Source: Megalobrama amblycephala (taxonomy: Eukaryota; Chordata; Actinopteri; Cypriniformes; Xenocyprididae). From it: a DNA stretch of 64,000 bases. Both the position numbers and the translations under genes were made by a program. The notes beneath the pieces are model-generated. The model saw nothing but the letters and a program-made list of their open reading frames with translations. It had not been told where the DNA came from and did not search any database. Positions 37,720-50,669 of this stretch are shown here, one piece after another. The stretch's first letter is position 1, and each line of letters starts with the position of its first letter. The stretch is taken from contig NC_063049.1 of NCBI RefSeq assembly GCF_018812025.1, positions 7,770,102 to 7,834,101 of the forward strand, in the 5' to 3' direction.

Positions 37720-37827
37720 AGCTGTTGAATACTCTAATCTGATTGGTTGACGAATGTTTTAAGGTGTGCAATTATTTTCAGGGAAAAGCACGGCTAAAAT
37801 AGTTCTAGCAGGTCTTGACTGCGTTAC
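37720..37827. repeat. Left part of an older repeat that received the foldback insertion
   Basis: AATCTGATTGGTTGACGAATG through GTTCTAGCAGGTCTTGAC appears to continue at 40,648 (ACAGCTCCATATCACTTCGCC). Together they read like one interspersed repeat split by the element between. Continuity is inferred from the shared CGTTAC duplication. Confidence 0.5.
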
Positions 37828-37899
37828 TATGGTGGCCCAGTAGTGCACAACACAACGAAATTAAAAAAGCAAACATAAGTTCACAACACAACGAAATCG

Positions 37900-40137
37900 A
37901 GCCACAACACAATAAAGCCACAACACAACAGAATAAAGCCACAACACAACGGAATCAAGCCACAACACAACGAAATAAAGCCACAACACAACGGAATAAA
38001 GCCACAACACAACAGAATAAAGCCACAACACAACGGAATAAAGCCACAACACAACGGAATAAAGCCACAACACAACGGAATCAAGCCACAACACAACGAA
38101 ATAAAGCCACAACACAACGGAATAAAGCAACAACACAACGGAATCGAGCCACAACACAACGGAATAAAGCCACAACACAACGGAATAAAGCCACAACACA
38201 ACGAAATAAAGCCACAACACAACGAAATAAAGCCACAACACAACGGAATAAAGCCACAACACAACGAAATCGAGCCACAACACAACGGAATAAAGCCACA
38301 ACACAACGAAATAAAGCCACAACACAACGGAATAAAGCCACAACACAACGAAATAAACCCACAACACAACGAAATAAAGCCACAACACAACGGAATAAAG
38401 CCACAACACAACGAAATAAAGCCACAACACAACGGAATAAAGCCACAACACAACGAAATCAAGCCACAACACAACGGAATAAACCCACAACACAACGAAA
38501 TAAAGCCACAACACAACGGAATAAAGCCACAACACAACGGAATAAAGCCACAACACAACGGAATAAAGCCACAACACAACGAAATAAAGCCACAACACAA
38601 CGAAATAAAGCCACAACACAACGGAATAAAGCCACAACACAACGAAATAAAGCCACAACACAACGGAATAAAGCCACAACACAACGAAATAAAGCCACAA
38701 CACAACGGAATAAAGCAACAACACAACGGAATCGAGCCACAACACAACGGAATCGAGCCACAACACAACGGAATCGAGCCACAACACAACGGAATAAAGC
38801 CACAACACAACGAAATAAAGCCACAACACAACGAAATAAAGCCACAACACAACGGAATAAAGCCACAACACAACGGAATAAAGCCACAACACAACGAAAT
38901 CGAGCCACAACACAACGGAATCGAGCCACAACACAACGAAATAAAGCCACAACACAACGGAATCGAGCCACAACACAACGAAATCGAGCCACAACACAAC
39001 GGAATCGAGCCACAACACAACGGAATCGAGCCACAACACAACGGAATCGAGCCACAACACAACGGAATCGAGCCACAACACAACGAAATAAAGCCACAAC
39101 ACAACGGAATAAAGCCACAACACAACGAAATAAAGCCACAACACAACGGAATCGAGCCACAACACAACGGAATCGAGCCACAACACAACGGAATCGAGCC
39201 ACAACACAACGAAATAAAGCCACAACACAACGGAATAAAGCCACAACACAACGAAATAAACCCACAACACAACGAAATAAAGCCACAACACAACGGAATA
39301 AAGCCACAACACAACGAAATAAAGCCACAACACAACGGAATAAAGCCACAACACAACGGAATAAACCCACAACACAACGAAATAAAGCCACAACACAACG
39401 GAATAAAGCCACAACACAACGGAATAAAGCCACAACACAACGGAATAAAGCCACAACACAACGGAATAAAGCCACAACACAACGAAATAAAGCCACAACA
39501 CAACGGAATAAAGCCACAACACAACGGAATCAAGCCACAACACAACGGAATAAAGCCACAACACAACGGAATAAAGCCACAACACAACGGAATCAAGCCA
39601 CAACACAACGGAATAAAGCCACAACACAACGGAATAAAGCCACAACTCAACGGAATCAAGCCACAACACAACGGAATAAAGCCACAACACAACGAAATAA
39701 AGCCACAACACAACGGAATAAAGCCACAATATAACGGAATAAAGCCACAACACAACGGAATCAAGCCACAACACAACGGAATAAAGCCACAACACAACGG
39801 AATAAAGCCACAACTCAACGGAATCAAGCCACAACACAACGGAATAAAGCCACAACACAACGAAATAAAGCCACAACACAACGGAATAAAGCCACAACAC
39901 AACAGAATAAAGTCACAACACAACAGAATAAAGCCACAATATAACGGAATAAAGCCACAACACAACGGAATCAAGCCACAACACAACGGAATAAAGCCAC
40001 AACACAACGGAATAAAGCCACAACTCAACGGAATCAAGCCACAACACAACGGAATAAAGCCACAACACAACGAAATAAAGCCACAACACAACGGAATAAA
40101 GCCACAACACAACAGAATAAAGCCACAATATAACGAA
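37900..40137. repeat. 21-bp tandem array, ~106 units (left arm)
   Basis: Unit core CCACAACACAACGGAATAAA. Recurrent variants are CGAAAT for CGGAAT, ATCGAG or ATCAAG for ATAAAG, and AACCC for AAGCC. The last 0.4 kb repeats a ~190-bp block with CAACTCAACGG and CAATATAACGG variants, marking recent segmental copying. Because 21 is divisible by three and few stops occur, a 639-codon plus-strand frame (TTQRNKA heptads) and three long minus-strand frames exist; none has protein character. Confidence 0.97.
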
Positions 40138-40376
40138 AATGCTCCCGACCACTAGGGGGCTCTCAGAGCTCGGTATTGTTAGTATTCCTTGCCAATGTTT
40201 TATAGAGTTGGCAGTGATATGAATACCACGATTAGTTTCAACAGTATATAACCACTGTATATCGACATGAAATATTAATTCAAAATCACTTGAGTGCACA
40301 ATAGCTTCATATTTATACCTGTGAATGATTTGATGCGCTACCACAGCGAATGATGAAGGGAACGTCTGACAATTGT

Positions 40377-40590
40377 CTTGTGGCTTTATTCCATTGTGTT
40401 GCGGCTTTATTTCGTTGTGTTGTGGCTTTATTTCGTTGTGTTGTGGCTTTATTTCGTGGTGTTGTGGCTTTATTCCGTTGTGTTGTGGCTTTATTTCGTT
40501 GTGTTGTGGCTTTATTCCGTTGTGTTGTGGCTTTATTCCGTTGTGTTGTGGCTTTATTTCGTTGTGTTGTGGCTCAATTTCGTTGTGTTG
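40377..40590. repeat. 21-bp tandem array, ~10 units, inverted (right arm)
   Basis: Reverse complement of the left-arm unit, core TTGTGGCTTTATTTCGTTG. It could pair with any part of the left arm. Confidence 0.95.
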
Positions 40591-40653
40591 TGAACTTATG
40601 TTTGCTTTTTTAATTTCGTTGTGTTGTGCACTACTGGGGCCACCGTACGTTAC

Positions 40654-41084
40654 AGCTCCATATCACTTCGCCAAATGATTCCAGTTATTTCAAAAGGTCC
40701 TTATTGCCTACAACCGCAAAAGAAACAAAACCCACAATGACACTGACCAAGCAAATAAATATAGTAAACAATAGGATGAAAACGACAAATTATTGTCATG
40801 GTTTTTGCCACAAAATATGTTTTTTTAATGTCCTCTCCCACTCTCTCTCTCTCATTCAAATGCACACACACAATACGGACACACACTTGCACAGAAATGT
40901 GTTGTCAGCGCTGCTCTGACGAATTAATCAGTAAAATAGTTTAGCAACTTAAAAGCATCATGACATTTCTCACCAGTGAGGTAATAACTGTGTGGTCCTT
41001 GAAGTAGATAAACTTACAGTTTCGCTATAGTAAAGACACTGATGCCGTGAGAGACACACAGACTCAAGCGAATTCACATATGCT

Positions 41085-41125
<41 letters not shown>

Positions 41126-42430
41126 GACTGTGTTAATAACCTGCTATCAAGGCTCAAGCCTCCATTAGTCTGAAATGACGTTTTGGAATTAGCAACAGAG
41201 GCTTGGGATGAGATGCGTAAGAAATTAGTTACACACACAAGAGTGTTTTAAGGACAAAAACCTGACAAATGTCTTGAAATAAAACATCTGAACAGTGTCT
41301 TGAGGAGTGGTTACCGTAGTATAAGCGGAATAATTGACTCCAGACCGTTAAATTATTAGAAAATAATGTACATTCCCCTTCGTGTGGTGGCCGCAATACC
41401 ACCTCGGGTGTGCATTATTTTCTAAAAAAAATCAACGGCCCGTCGTCAGTTATTCCTTACTTAGTTTAGGCATGTTATGTTAATGTAATATTGCTTACAA
41501 ATAAATAAAAATGTATTAAAGTTTACATTTAAATGAAATGAAATTAGTTGAACTAGAGTGCTTTCTGACCCACTTAAGTAGGATTTAAGTACATCTTTAT
41601 ATGTAATTTCATAACTATTTCTATTGTCTTTGAAATATGGTTAAAGTTACTGTTGAATGTATGACAAGCATTTATGGTTAACTAAAAGTACTTTAAAGTA
41701 AACATTTAATTTCACATAATTTTAAAGTGCACTTTTTAAAAGTGTACTTAAGTGTGTAGTCATGAAAGTGTACTCTCTTAAGTGGTCTTTTACTTCATTA
41801 ATATTATATGCAAGTACATTTTTTTTTAAATATACTTTTAAGATTTGAAGTATACAATTAAGCACAGTCTTTTTTTTTAACCCAGTTGATAAAAAGTGAA
41901 TGTCCAGACTTTAAAATAGTTTTAAGTTGTTGACACATTCAGTTTGCAAATAACAGACTATTATTTACTAGATATTTTTGTCTCTAAATGCTGATTGGAT
42001 GAGTCACATTCAAGGCTGTATTAAAATTAGGGGAACATACTGCAGAAATTTAACTAATGCGTGATTACAGGTGTGTGTAAGTGTAAACAGCCGAACTATA
42101 TCACTTAGAGTTTAAGAAGTATTAATAATTAGCGATAATGTATTGAACATTGCAGTCTTTGTATCATATGGCTGATCCTGCCATGAGAAACTGTGCATTA
42201 GTTATTTTTTACGACAGCTAAGAAGGTTTTAAACAACATGTCAACTCTTAACTGTGATAAATAAGTAAATAAAAAGATCCATCAACAATGTCTATAGTGC
42301 TTTCTGTGGAATCCCAACACGGTGAGAACACACTATCACGCTTCATAATGTGAATCCATAATTAGGAGACTGTTAGCTATCAGCTTCTTCATGACCTATG
42401 ACCTCACTGTCACTGAAACTGGCTCAATGA
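40654..42430. other. Intergenic with simple repeats and an AT-rich family copy, no gene
   Basis: (CT)n at 41,087-41,126. 41,540-41,860 is a member of the AT-rich family (TTGTCTTTGAAATATGGTT, GTCATGAAAGTGTACTCTC). No coding feature. Confidence 0.55.
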
Positions 42431-42686
42431 AGAAAAATCAAAAAGTCATTTTCACAGGTTCAAATAAGTATACAGCATAACACGACTTATTGGTTATTGA
42501 TTTTAATAATGTGTTGGGAGATTCATCAGAGAAATCAATTATCCAAGAGTACAAAAGAACAGGCAAATTTATTAAAATAAACTTGGAGAAAGATGAAGAT
42601 GGAGAATGCCCTGTTTCAGTTATAATTTTGTTTCTTATAAATATTTTATTTGAAATTGTATCTATTTTTGTGTATGGTTGTGTATA

Positions 42687-43623
42687 TGTGACCTGTGCTG
42701 ACAAAATAAGTCGCAATGAGCAAATTTTCAAAAATGAGTTATTATCATTCTCATATTCTCTATTTAAAAAACCTTCAAAATGATGTTTAATTTGTTGGAA
42801 TCTGACAAAAAATGACTGAGCTCCACCTGTTTGAAGTCTATAGAGTCAGCAAAGTCAGTTTTGAGAAAAATCGAGTTAACGTTTTCTGAAGGTTCCAAAA
42901 CAAAATCGATCGTCAACAACCAAACCTTAAAATCCCTGATAATGCCACAAAATTTGACATAAACCAAGTCAAAACTCATATCTATAGGAAAAAAATATAT
43001 ATTCAACTTTTTTTTCCATGATTCGACAATTGTTTGAGTAACAATAATGAAACAGACAGCCTATATATTAAGACCTACTGTACCAAACGGATCTAATATA
43101 GTGTCACATCAGATGTTTTTCCCCAACAGTTAATCAAACATCCACTTAAGACATAACAGATAACTTTATTTTTTAAAATACTGTAATTCTGTGTATATCG
43201 GGATCCAGTGCTGTCTGAGGTGTCTTTGTGTTCGCGCCCCGGATCCGAAATCACATTTCATTGGTTCAGACTCATGACATCGAGAGTTCACTATGAATAT
43301 TAATAAGTTGGAATGCTGTGCTTTACAACGATACCAAACTTGTGCTGAGGGAAGCGCCAGTCGTTGAGAAGCGAGCAGAGAAAAACGGCAATTTTCATGA
43401 TCAAAGGAAAGGTACTCCTCTCAGAAAAAAACAAAAAACAAATAAAGATACTTTTAGATGTTTAATTGCTATTTGGAGCATTGGGATCACTAGACGAGGG
43501 CTTAATGAACTTATTTTTGTGAAAACCTCAATTTCGACCAAAATTGACATTTTTCACTTGTTTCGCCCGTAGCTCAAAATTAGCCTGTGCGCATTCCCAC
43601 TCATTTTGCCAGCACGGGTCACA
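42687..43623. mobile_element. ~0.94-kb TIR element, class uncertain
   Basis: The left TGTGACCTGTGCTGACAAAA and the right, on the complement, TGTGACCCGTGCTGGCAAAA are inverted ends; similarity continues a further ~20 bp. No clear target duplication and no transposase. The small frames inside (42,764-43,006; 43,318-43,572) lack features. Confidence 0.68.
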
Positions 43624-43799
43624 CATATATAATATCTCTAAAGTTTTAGCAATGTAAGTCTCCCTTTTACTATGCCAATAAAGCCTCTTGAATCTCAAAT
43701 AAGGCGAAGAGAGAAATAAAAGGTGCGAGACTGATTTAGAGCACAGACATAAGGTATTTTGAGAGTCAAAGCTACATCCTAAATATTCCTCATGAACTT

Positions 43800-44790
43800 T
43801 CACCTGCTCCGTTTGGGTCCACCGTCTATTTTTACTTCTCTCATAATAATTTCCATGTTTTCTGTGAGCAGCCAGTGTACAGCAGGCTCCATCATCCCGA
43901 ACGATCGCGTCTGAAGGGATCCAGGGGCCTTTCTCTGCGCAAATGAGTGACAGCAGAAAGGGCTAAAGCTCAGAGCGCACACACTATTACCGACACCCCG
44001 GGCCAAGAGCAGGAAAACTGCAAAAGCAACAAGCGCAATCTTCACACCGACTCCTTCTACCAAGCGATTATCAGCTTGAAATGCAATTTTATGCATTATA
44101 ACTCCCTTCTCCTCAAATGGTTTTCAAAGCAAAAAGGTCTGACATGTGATTACCAGTCAAGGAAACAATCCTCTCTCCTTCCCGTCGGTCGTATTTCCCC
44201 GGCCGGGCCCCTGCAGGCTCCCCCCTCGGCCCTGTCACCGTAGACGTGACAGAGGTGACGACGGGCGCCCAGGAGCTAAACCCGGGCTGGCGGGTGATGT
44301 TCTTTGATTTTTAACCATTACAGAGTTTTCATAGAGCTGCAGTCAATTTATTTTATTTATTCTAATGAGCAGCATTAGTGGTAACGTGGTTAGCGGCACT
44401 CGGGCTCATCGGGTCGTTAATCACACTCTGCAGACACTCGCAAATCAACTTCTAACAGCAAGCACTGAATCAAGCTCAATGGAGCATGCACTCCTTCACA
44501 ATTTATGATCTTTCAAATTGCATCTTTTCAACCATTAAATTGCAAGATACCATAAATTTTTATCTCCTCTACTTTAGTCCCGGCATTCATTCTGTCCTGT
44601 GAACAGCAGAAAAGTAGTAAATTCAGGGTAGTTAGGAAGAATTTAAGCTCTGTCTCCTGAAAGGAAATCCAAGCGTAGGGCGAAGGCTGTTAATTTGCCA
44701 TTGAGGACAAATACCAGGAGTGATAAAGTTTAAGAGCTCAACAGGGAGCTAAATTTGGCCCTGGTTGGCAGCCAACCTTGGGTCCACTTT
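43800..44790. promoter_or_regulatory. Candidate long conserved non-coding element
   Basis: About 1 kb with no repeats, a GC-rich centre (44,160-44,300) and AT-rich flanks packed with developmental-type motifs (TTCTAATGAGCAGCATTAG, GTCGTTAATCACAC, CACAATTTATGATC, TTGCCATTGAGG). It looks like the strongest enhancer candidate in the window. Frames 43,800-44,096 (minus) and 43,947-44,243 (plus) overlap it without domains. Confidence 0.45.
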
Positions 44791-45129
44791 CTGTGAGTGT
44801 GTGTGATATTTCAGGTCTTCTGTCAGATTTGACTAGAGGTTTGAGCTTCATTTGAGGAACGACTCATCTACAGAAAGGTATGATGAGGATGATGTAGATG
44901 AGTGGTTCTGTTCTGATAGGGTCACGGAGAACAGAGAAAAACAACAAGCAAACATGGATGCTGGCAGAATTTTTGTTAGCCAATCAGGAGAGTTGTAAAT
45001 GTCATGTGCTTGATCCTTCTCAGTGACAACACTGATTGGCTGATCGCTCGGCAACTATCCCGAGTTGTTGTGTCATAGGTAGTAGACCTATGTCCATAGG
45101 TAGGACCTTTAGTCATTACTTAAATATAT

Positions 45130-45810
45130 ATATATATATTGTTGTGAAATAAAAAATCAAGTTCTGAAATGCTGTTAGACTTTTTACTTGTAATTGTTAT
45201 TTTATTGAGCTTGGATGACACACGAATTATGCCTATTGATTCGATATACTATCATGACTTGTCATAGTTTAAGATTTTCAGTTAATCAAAAATGTATTTA
45301 ATTTTAAGTTCTGTGAATGTAAAATACAATCTGATGACGTGTAAACGTGTTTCATTGTTTTGAGTTGTATGAACACTTCTTTTAATTTAGAGGAACTTAA
45401 GTTAAGTGAAACTGGGCTGGGATTTATATTTCCCATCATGCTTTGCCCATGGCACTTGAAAGGAAGAGTAAATGCTAAAATTAAGTGTTATATAATGTTT
45501 TCTTGCACAAGATTAATGGTAAGGGAGATTTAGCAGTAATTAGTGTTTTGTTATGCTACTTTAGAAGAGTTTCTGTTAATGTGGGTTTTTGGAGATTTAC
45601 CATCTTGGTAAGTTCATGTTACTTAGAAATGCGTTTTTTGTCCAAAAAGCATCTTCACCTTACTTAAAACATTATGTTGGATCAACTCAAAATATTGCTT
45701 TGAATTAATGTAATTCTGCCAATTGGCTTAAGTTAAAAATTCTAGTGGAAAACATTAACATTTTTTTTTTGTTGTTGAACCAATGTTTTGTTTTTTAGAG
45801 TGTACCCTAT
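45130..45810. repeat. Probable degraded interspersed repeat
   Basis: Contains ATTTCCCATCATGCTTTGCC and AACTTAAGTTAAGTGAAAC/GGCTTAAGTTAAAAATTC at opposite ends, recalled from fish DNA elements. Boundaries uncertain. Confidence 0.4.
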
Positions 45811-46239
45811 AACTATAAGTACCCTACAAACCCCCCTTACATCTACTATACGGTCCTAAGGCAAAACATGGTAAATACTTCAAAACTGGAATTGAGAAAA
45901 ATCACTTCAAAGTTTTTTTTATTGAACTTTGATTGATTTGAAACCAAATTTCACAGGATTGCTCTGAATCTGAATTGTTGTGCAAAACCCCTCTGCAATG
46001 GGACAGATTGTGGTCTAATACCCAATTTCAGTCAACTTCATTTTGACAAAATGAGCATAATATAGCACTAAAATATACACTATATATCAATATAATGGCA
46101 TATTTGCAGTTTATATATTGCTTGCAAAAATATTTTATCTCATTTCATGGCAGCTGCTCTAGTTATGTCTACCAGCAATAACTAACTACACCATACTAAC
46201 CAGCCTAACCTTGACACTTGGTCAGGATTATACAACTAA

Positions 46240-47426
46240 TGTGATTATCCTTTGAGAATTAAGTAGAGTTTAGCATACTTTTAAAAAGAGCACTTATTAC
46301 GGAAATAATACTTTAAAAGAATATACTTAAGGGAGAAGTACTGAATATAATGTTTTTGGACACTTAAGTGCATGTTATTTGCAATTAAATTAAAATTTAT
46401 TTTAATTTAAATTGATATTAAATGCAGTTAGTTAAAATTTAAAGTGCTTTTTGAAGTGGGACTTAAATACATATTTATATGTCATTTCATAATTACTTTT
46501 GTTGTCTTTGAAATATGGTTCAAGTTACTGCTGAGTTTACTGACAAGCATTTAAGGCAAACTAAAATAAACTTTAATGTAATTTCTATATAGTGTAATGG
46601 GTATGGAAAGTATTGTACATGTTTAATACATAGAATTACACAAAAATGTTCAAATGAATACCTGATGTGCCTGTATGTATATGCATCTTCCTCTTTAATT
46701 TTCTGACTGCAGCATGTTAATCTTAATTTCCTTTCCTGTCTGCATGGGAGAGTTAGGTTTCAAATAAACTGTGATTAATCTAATTTCAACTTTGCCTTAA
46801 AAATCACTTTATTACTTAGGCCTACATTCTTCTTCTAAATCATATTTATAACATTAATTTCAATGTAGCTATGTTTTATTATTTTCATGTTGTCACTTTA
46901 ATTAAGATTATGATCAGTTTTCTGTGTCACTGGTGAATTTAAAGCACATGCCAATTGCATTGCATATAACATTTACGTCACAGAAACGTATAAAGAAGAA
47001 ATCACAGTATAAAAGACTGTTGTTTCTTTTATCAGATTAAATGAAAAGTCGACTCATCAGCTGTTGTCTTTATATTATTCCACCACAACACAGACAACAA
47101 CCAGTTACACTTGCAAGTTATGTATTTGAATATATTTGCAGTTAAACATTTGTAATGATGAAGTTGCAATTTTATACATTTAAAATATATTAACTTTAAA
47201 TGTAATATTGAATTGAAAAAATTATAAAATTATAATCAAGTACTTTACATGTGCTTTAGTAAGTCAACACATCAAAATAAGTGTACTTCTTTAAAACATA
47301 TTTAAAAAGTACTTTAAAGTAAAACTTTAATTTGACATTATTACAAACTGCACATTTTAAGTGTACTTAAGTGTACAGTCATGAAAGTGTTCTCTCTTTA
47401 AGTGCATTTAAGTGGCCTTTTGCATC

Positions 47427-47484
<58 letters not shown>

Positions 47485-47520
47485 TATAGATATAAAAGGC
47501 CACTTAAGTGCACAATTAGA
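46240..47520. repeat. Two AT-rich family members around a single-copy gap
   Basis: 46,240-46,600 shares TTGTCTTTGAAATATGGTT with the 41.6-kb copy. 47,100-47,430 shares CAAGTACTTTACATG and GTCATGAAAGTGTTCTCTC. The second ends at AAGTGGCCTTTT, then (TA)n 47,430-47,476, then the complementary AAAAGGCCACTTAAGTGCAC, so the end forms a palindrome. Confidence 0.65.
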
Positions 47521-47846
47521 TTTGAACGACACTACATATGCAACTTCATTACAATTTATTTATTTATTTATTTATTTTTTTTAGGGAATAAAGGGAATAA
47601 AAAGGTGCATTGAGTAGTTTGGTGCTAATTTAAAAGTAGGATAGGAAAAGGAAATAAAGTGTGTTTTTGTGAAGGGAGTCATCTAAATGGTGTACACTCA
47701 TATGAGATGAAGAATGTAGACATCTCATAATAGTTTACTGTAAAATGTATTTTAATTATATATCCCCCTCCATGTATTTCGCCAGGTTGAAATGGTGTGA
47801 CCCGTGGTGTTTTACTAAACATCAGAGAGAATCTTCACACTCATTG

Positions 47847-48556
47847 GGCCCTATCATACATCCGCCACAATGCAACGGAAGTGTTTTTTGATAGTTTCAG
47901 CCCGACTTATCATTTTCACAACCTGCGCCACATTGTTTAAATAGCAAATGCATTTGCGCCCATGGGCATGCTGGTCTGAAAACGAGGTGTGTTCAGGTGC
48001 AATGTTGGCGTGTTGCTATTTTGAGGCAACTGAAAACGACTGCACCATTGACCCACTGAATCCTGGTCTAAAGACAATGGTGTAGTTTTTTGTTGTTGTT
48101 GTTGTTGTTGTTATTTAAATAGCATGTTAGTAATATGCGCCTAAGATAAAAATGCTTTGGTGGAATCCGGCTTGTCCTGTAGATGGTCTGCTCACGCGCT
48201 TTAACCTCGCACATGAGCAGACTCGTCTCCTCGCTAGCGAAGTGTTTTTTTTTTCCGCTTGCAAATCCCGCCATGTAAATAGCGAATCTGCCATAGTGCA
48301 AGTGCAACTGGGTTTTAAAGGGAATGGGAAATGAGACTCTGATTGGTTTATTGCACATTACGCCCAAAACACACCTATTACTATAAGAGACACACCTATT
48401 ATTATAAGAGAATAGGTACAACCCTTTTAGACCATGCTCTGGGCGCGGCAACCATTTTTCCCGTAGTTAAGCTATTAAAAGTGGATTTGGACATGCCCTA
48501 ACTGCACTTGCACTGTGCGCTTCAGACCATGTGCTTAGATCGTTAAAATAGGGCCC
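47847..48556. mobile_element. 710-bp Harbinger-like non-autonomous element
   Basis: Left end GGGCCCTATCATACATCCGC; right end TTAAAATAGGGCCC, giving inverted GGGCCCTAT termini. ATT flanks both sides (47,844-47,846; 48,557-48,559), a 3-bp target duplication as in Harbinger-type insertions. No transposase frame; a GTT/TTG run lies near 48,090-48,113. The 127-codon minus frame at 48,068-48,451 is not a gene. Confidence 0.75.
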
Positions 48557-48559
48557 ATT

Positions 48560-49940
48560 GACTGCTGCCTCTATAGATACGCTAGTAGCGTAGTGCTGTT
48601 TACGAAGCGTGAAAATTAAAACACCGGAACATTTCCTGCTTTACCAGTGGAGACAATGGGAGAATCAGTACCTGTATAGCTGAAGTAACAGAAATGGTTT
48701 GAAGGCAAAAGACAGAAAGACAGACAAAGACAAAAATGAGCATAAACAATGGTATGGCATACACAAGGTCGGAGCAGTGATGCCAAAGATAGTTCTTTTA
48801 AAGTTGGACAGGTAAGGGAATTAATTATTGTGTGTACTGCTCTCTAAAACTCACTAGCATCAGTGTAATTTAGAAAACTCAGAGACAATCATACTGATCT
48901 ATCTTAATAAAACAGCATTGTGGTATCGGTTCTTAAAGTACAGTGATGCTAACGCTATAAACTAAAGAACTAAGGAAAGCATTTTTAACTTTAAAGAAGA
49001 AGACACCCCTGTCTTCTTTTGTTGTTGACATTCATCCTAATTAGTGGTTTTAATAATTCTATTTTTGTTCCTACTTTTCTTGCCATCACACTTGATGTCT
49101 GATTTAATATCTGGGTCTAAACCAGTTAAGAAACTGATGTGGTAGAAAAAAGAAATAAGTTGAGTAGAACATCAAAATAAGTTAAGGTTTCTAATAAATG
49201 ATTTGATTGCTATTAAAATAAAATGGCGATTTATACCGCTTAGCTCCAGCACGAACCAGGAGCAGCCAAGAAGTTGCTTCTCAGCTCATAAACTTCGGCT
49301 AACTACCCTCTAACTCTTGAGACTCCCATTCTAGACGATGGTGTTCGAGAGGCCATTGAATGTAACCTGACGAAGGTGGAAAACAAGCTACTTACCAGCA
49401 CCATACTGTTCTGAGGAATTGTCATAATTGTTTCAGATTACATCTCCTGTGGCAGAGAGCAGTAAGGAACACACTTGTCAAACAATATGGTCAGATTAGC
49501 TGTTTCTGATTGGGTGCGTGTTGAAGCGATCTCTCTCATTACACACCTAAGAAAAGAAACAAAAGATCGTTTTAAAGTGACTTAATTATCCACATAAAGA
49601 ACAGAGTGACAAAGCCAGTAGCTGGGCTTGAAGTGAAGGGTTAACCCTTTCACTCTATGCAAAACTCTTTAGCCCACTTCACATGGTACAGGAATCAAGC
49701 CAAGCGACTGCAGGGCGCCGAGCATGAGCAAATCTGTACATGGCTGATTGGTACAAGTGGCAGTCTATAATGTGTGAGAGCGGAAACTGAGCAGTTAAAG
49801 GACGTTTAGAGATACTTCTCTGTAAGTTACCATGCACATACTACAGGTAAGAGGTGGCTGTCGTGGAGACTGTAGGTCACACGTGCACATATTGAGTGCA
49901 TTGATATATCGTTTCACGGGAAGCGGATAGGTAAATTTAA
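48560..49940. other. Intergenic, no gene
   Basis: No repeat boundary, RNA or coding feature recognised. Confidence 0.4.
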
Positions 49941-49949
49941 ATGAGCCAA

Positions 49950-50350
49950 TTAACCTTGTGAAAAAGTACACATTAACATACTTTTCAATGTGTTATTTAA
50001 ATTTATATTAAATGCAATTAACTTTAGAGTGATTTTTGCCCACTTAATTAAGTAAGTGTGTCTTTGAAGTATGCTGAATCTACTGAGCAGTTATGGTCAA
50101 CTAAAATATACTTTAATATCATAAACTTGTATGTCATGTATTTAAATATACTTGTAATTATTCATTTGTAATGAGGAAGTTGCAATTTAGATCAATTAAA
50201 ACATATTAGCTTTAAGTGTAGTATTGAATAACTGTAACATGTATGTTCTGTTTTAGTTTCATTTTCTCTCTGTTTGCTCTGTTCTTGTATGCCTATCTAT
50301 CTATACACTGTAATATAAATAAATAAAAGCCCACTTAACTGTACTTAAAT
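49950..50350. repeat. AT-rich family member
   Basis: Shares TATTAAATGCAATTAACTTTAGAGTG-like and GAGGAAGTTGCAATTTAGAT motifs with the copies at 46.4, 47.1 and 56.9 kb and ends near AAAAGCCCACTTAACTG. Confidence 0.6.
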
Positions 50351-50669
50351 ATTTGTAAATTATGAGTGGGAGATAGACACAATTAAATGGTAGAAATTTG
50401 TCAACTAGTAGATTTTGGACTATCGTCTCTATTGCGGTTATGCGCATGAAAGCTTATCATTTGCATGCATTTTTAAGCATTGCTGATTTTAAACTTTTAA
50501 AGCGCAATAAGCAGCAAAAGAGAAATCATTTCGGTATGTGTGTGCACTGTCAGAGAGATGGTTTCTGAGTGCAGTCTGAGAGATGAGCACATGAAGGTGC
50601 TGCTCATAGAGCGTGTGAGTACTGAACTGAGTTCTGAGAATAGGGCATTGGGCTGAACAGTCAAATACC

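Larger units (their letters stand above)
37828..40647. mobile_element. 2.8-kb foldback element built of 21-bp repeats, 6-bp target duplication
   Basis: Outer ends read TATGGTGGCCCAGTAGTGCA and, on the complement, TACGGTGGCCCCAGTAGTGC; homology extends ~95 bp inward before both sides enter the same 21-bp repeat. CGTTAC sits immediately outside both ends (37,822-37,827; 40,648-40,653). The left arm is ~2.3 kb, the right ~270 bp in opposite orientation, and the spacer (40,138-40,376) is unique. There is no transposase, so mobility would need an enzyme supplied in trans. Confidence 0.88.

Noticed and set aside
37815..39734. 639-codon plus-strand ORF of TTQRNKA heptads, and 679-, 743- and 352-codon minus-strand ORFs over the same DNA
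   Set aside because: They arise because the 21-bp unit is divisible by three and lacks stops in these frames; no domain, no promoter, several strands and frames open at once, and all lie inside a foldback repeat.
43800..44243. Opposed 98-codon ORFs on both strands
   Set aside because: No domain and no splice context; the block looks like regulatory DNA.
48068..48451. 127-codon minus-strand ORF with poly-Asn
   Set aside because: Lies within a non-autonomous Harbinger-like element and includes a GTT run.
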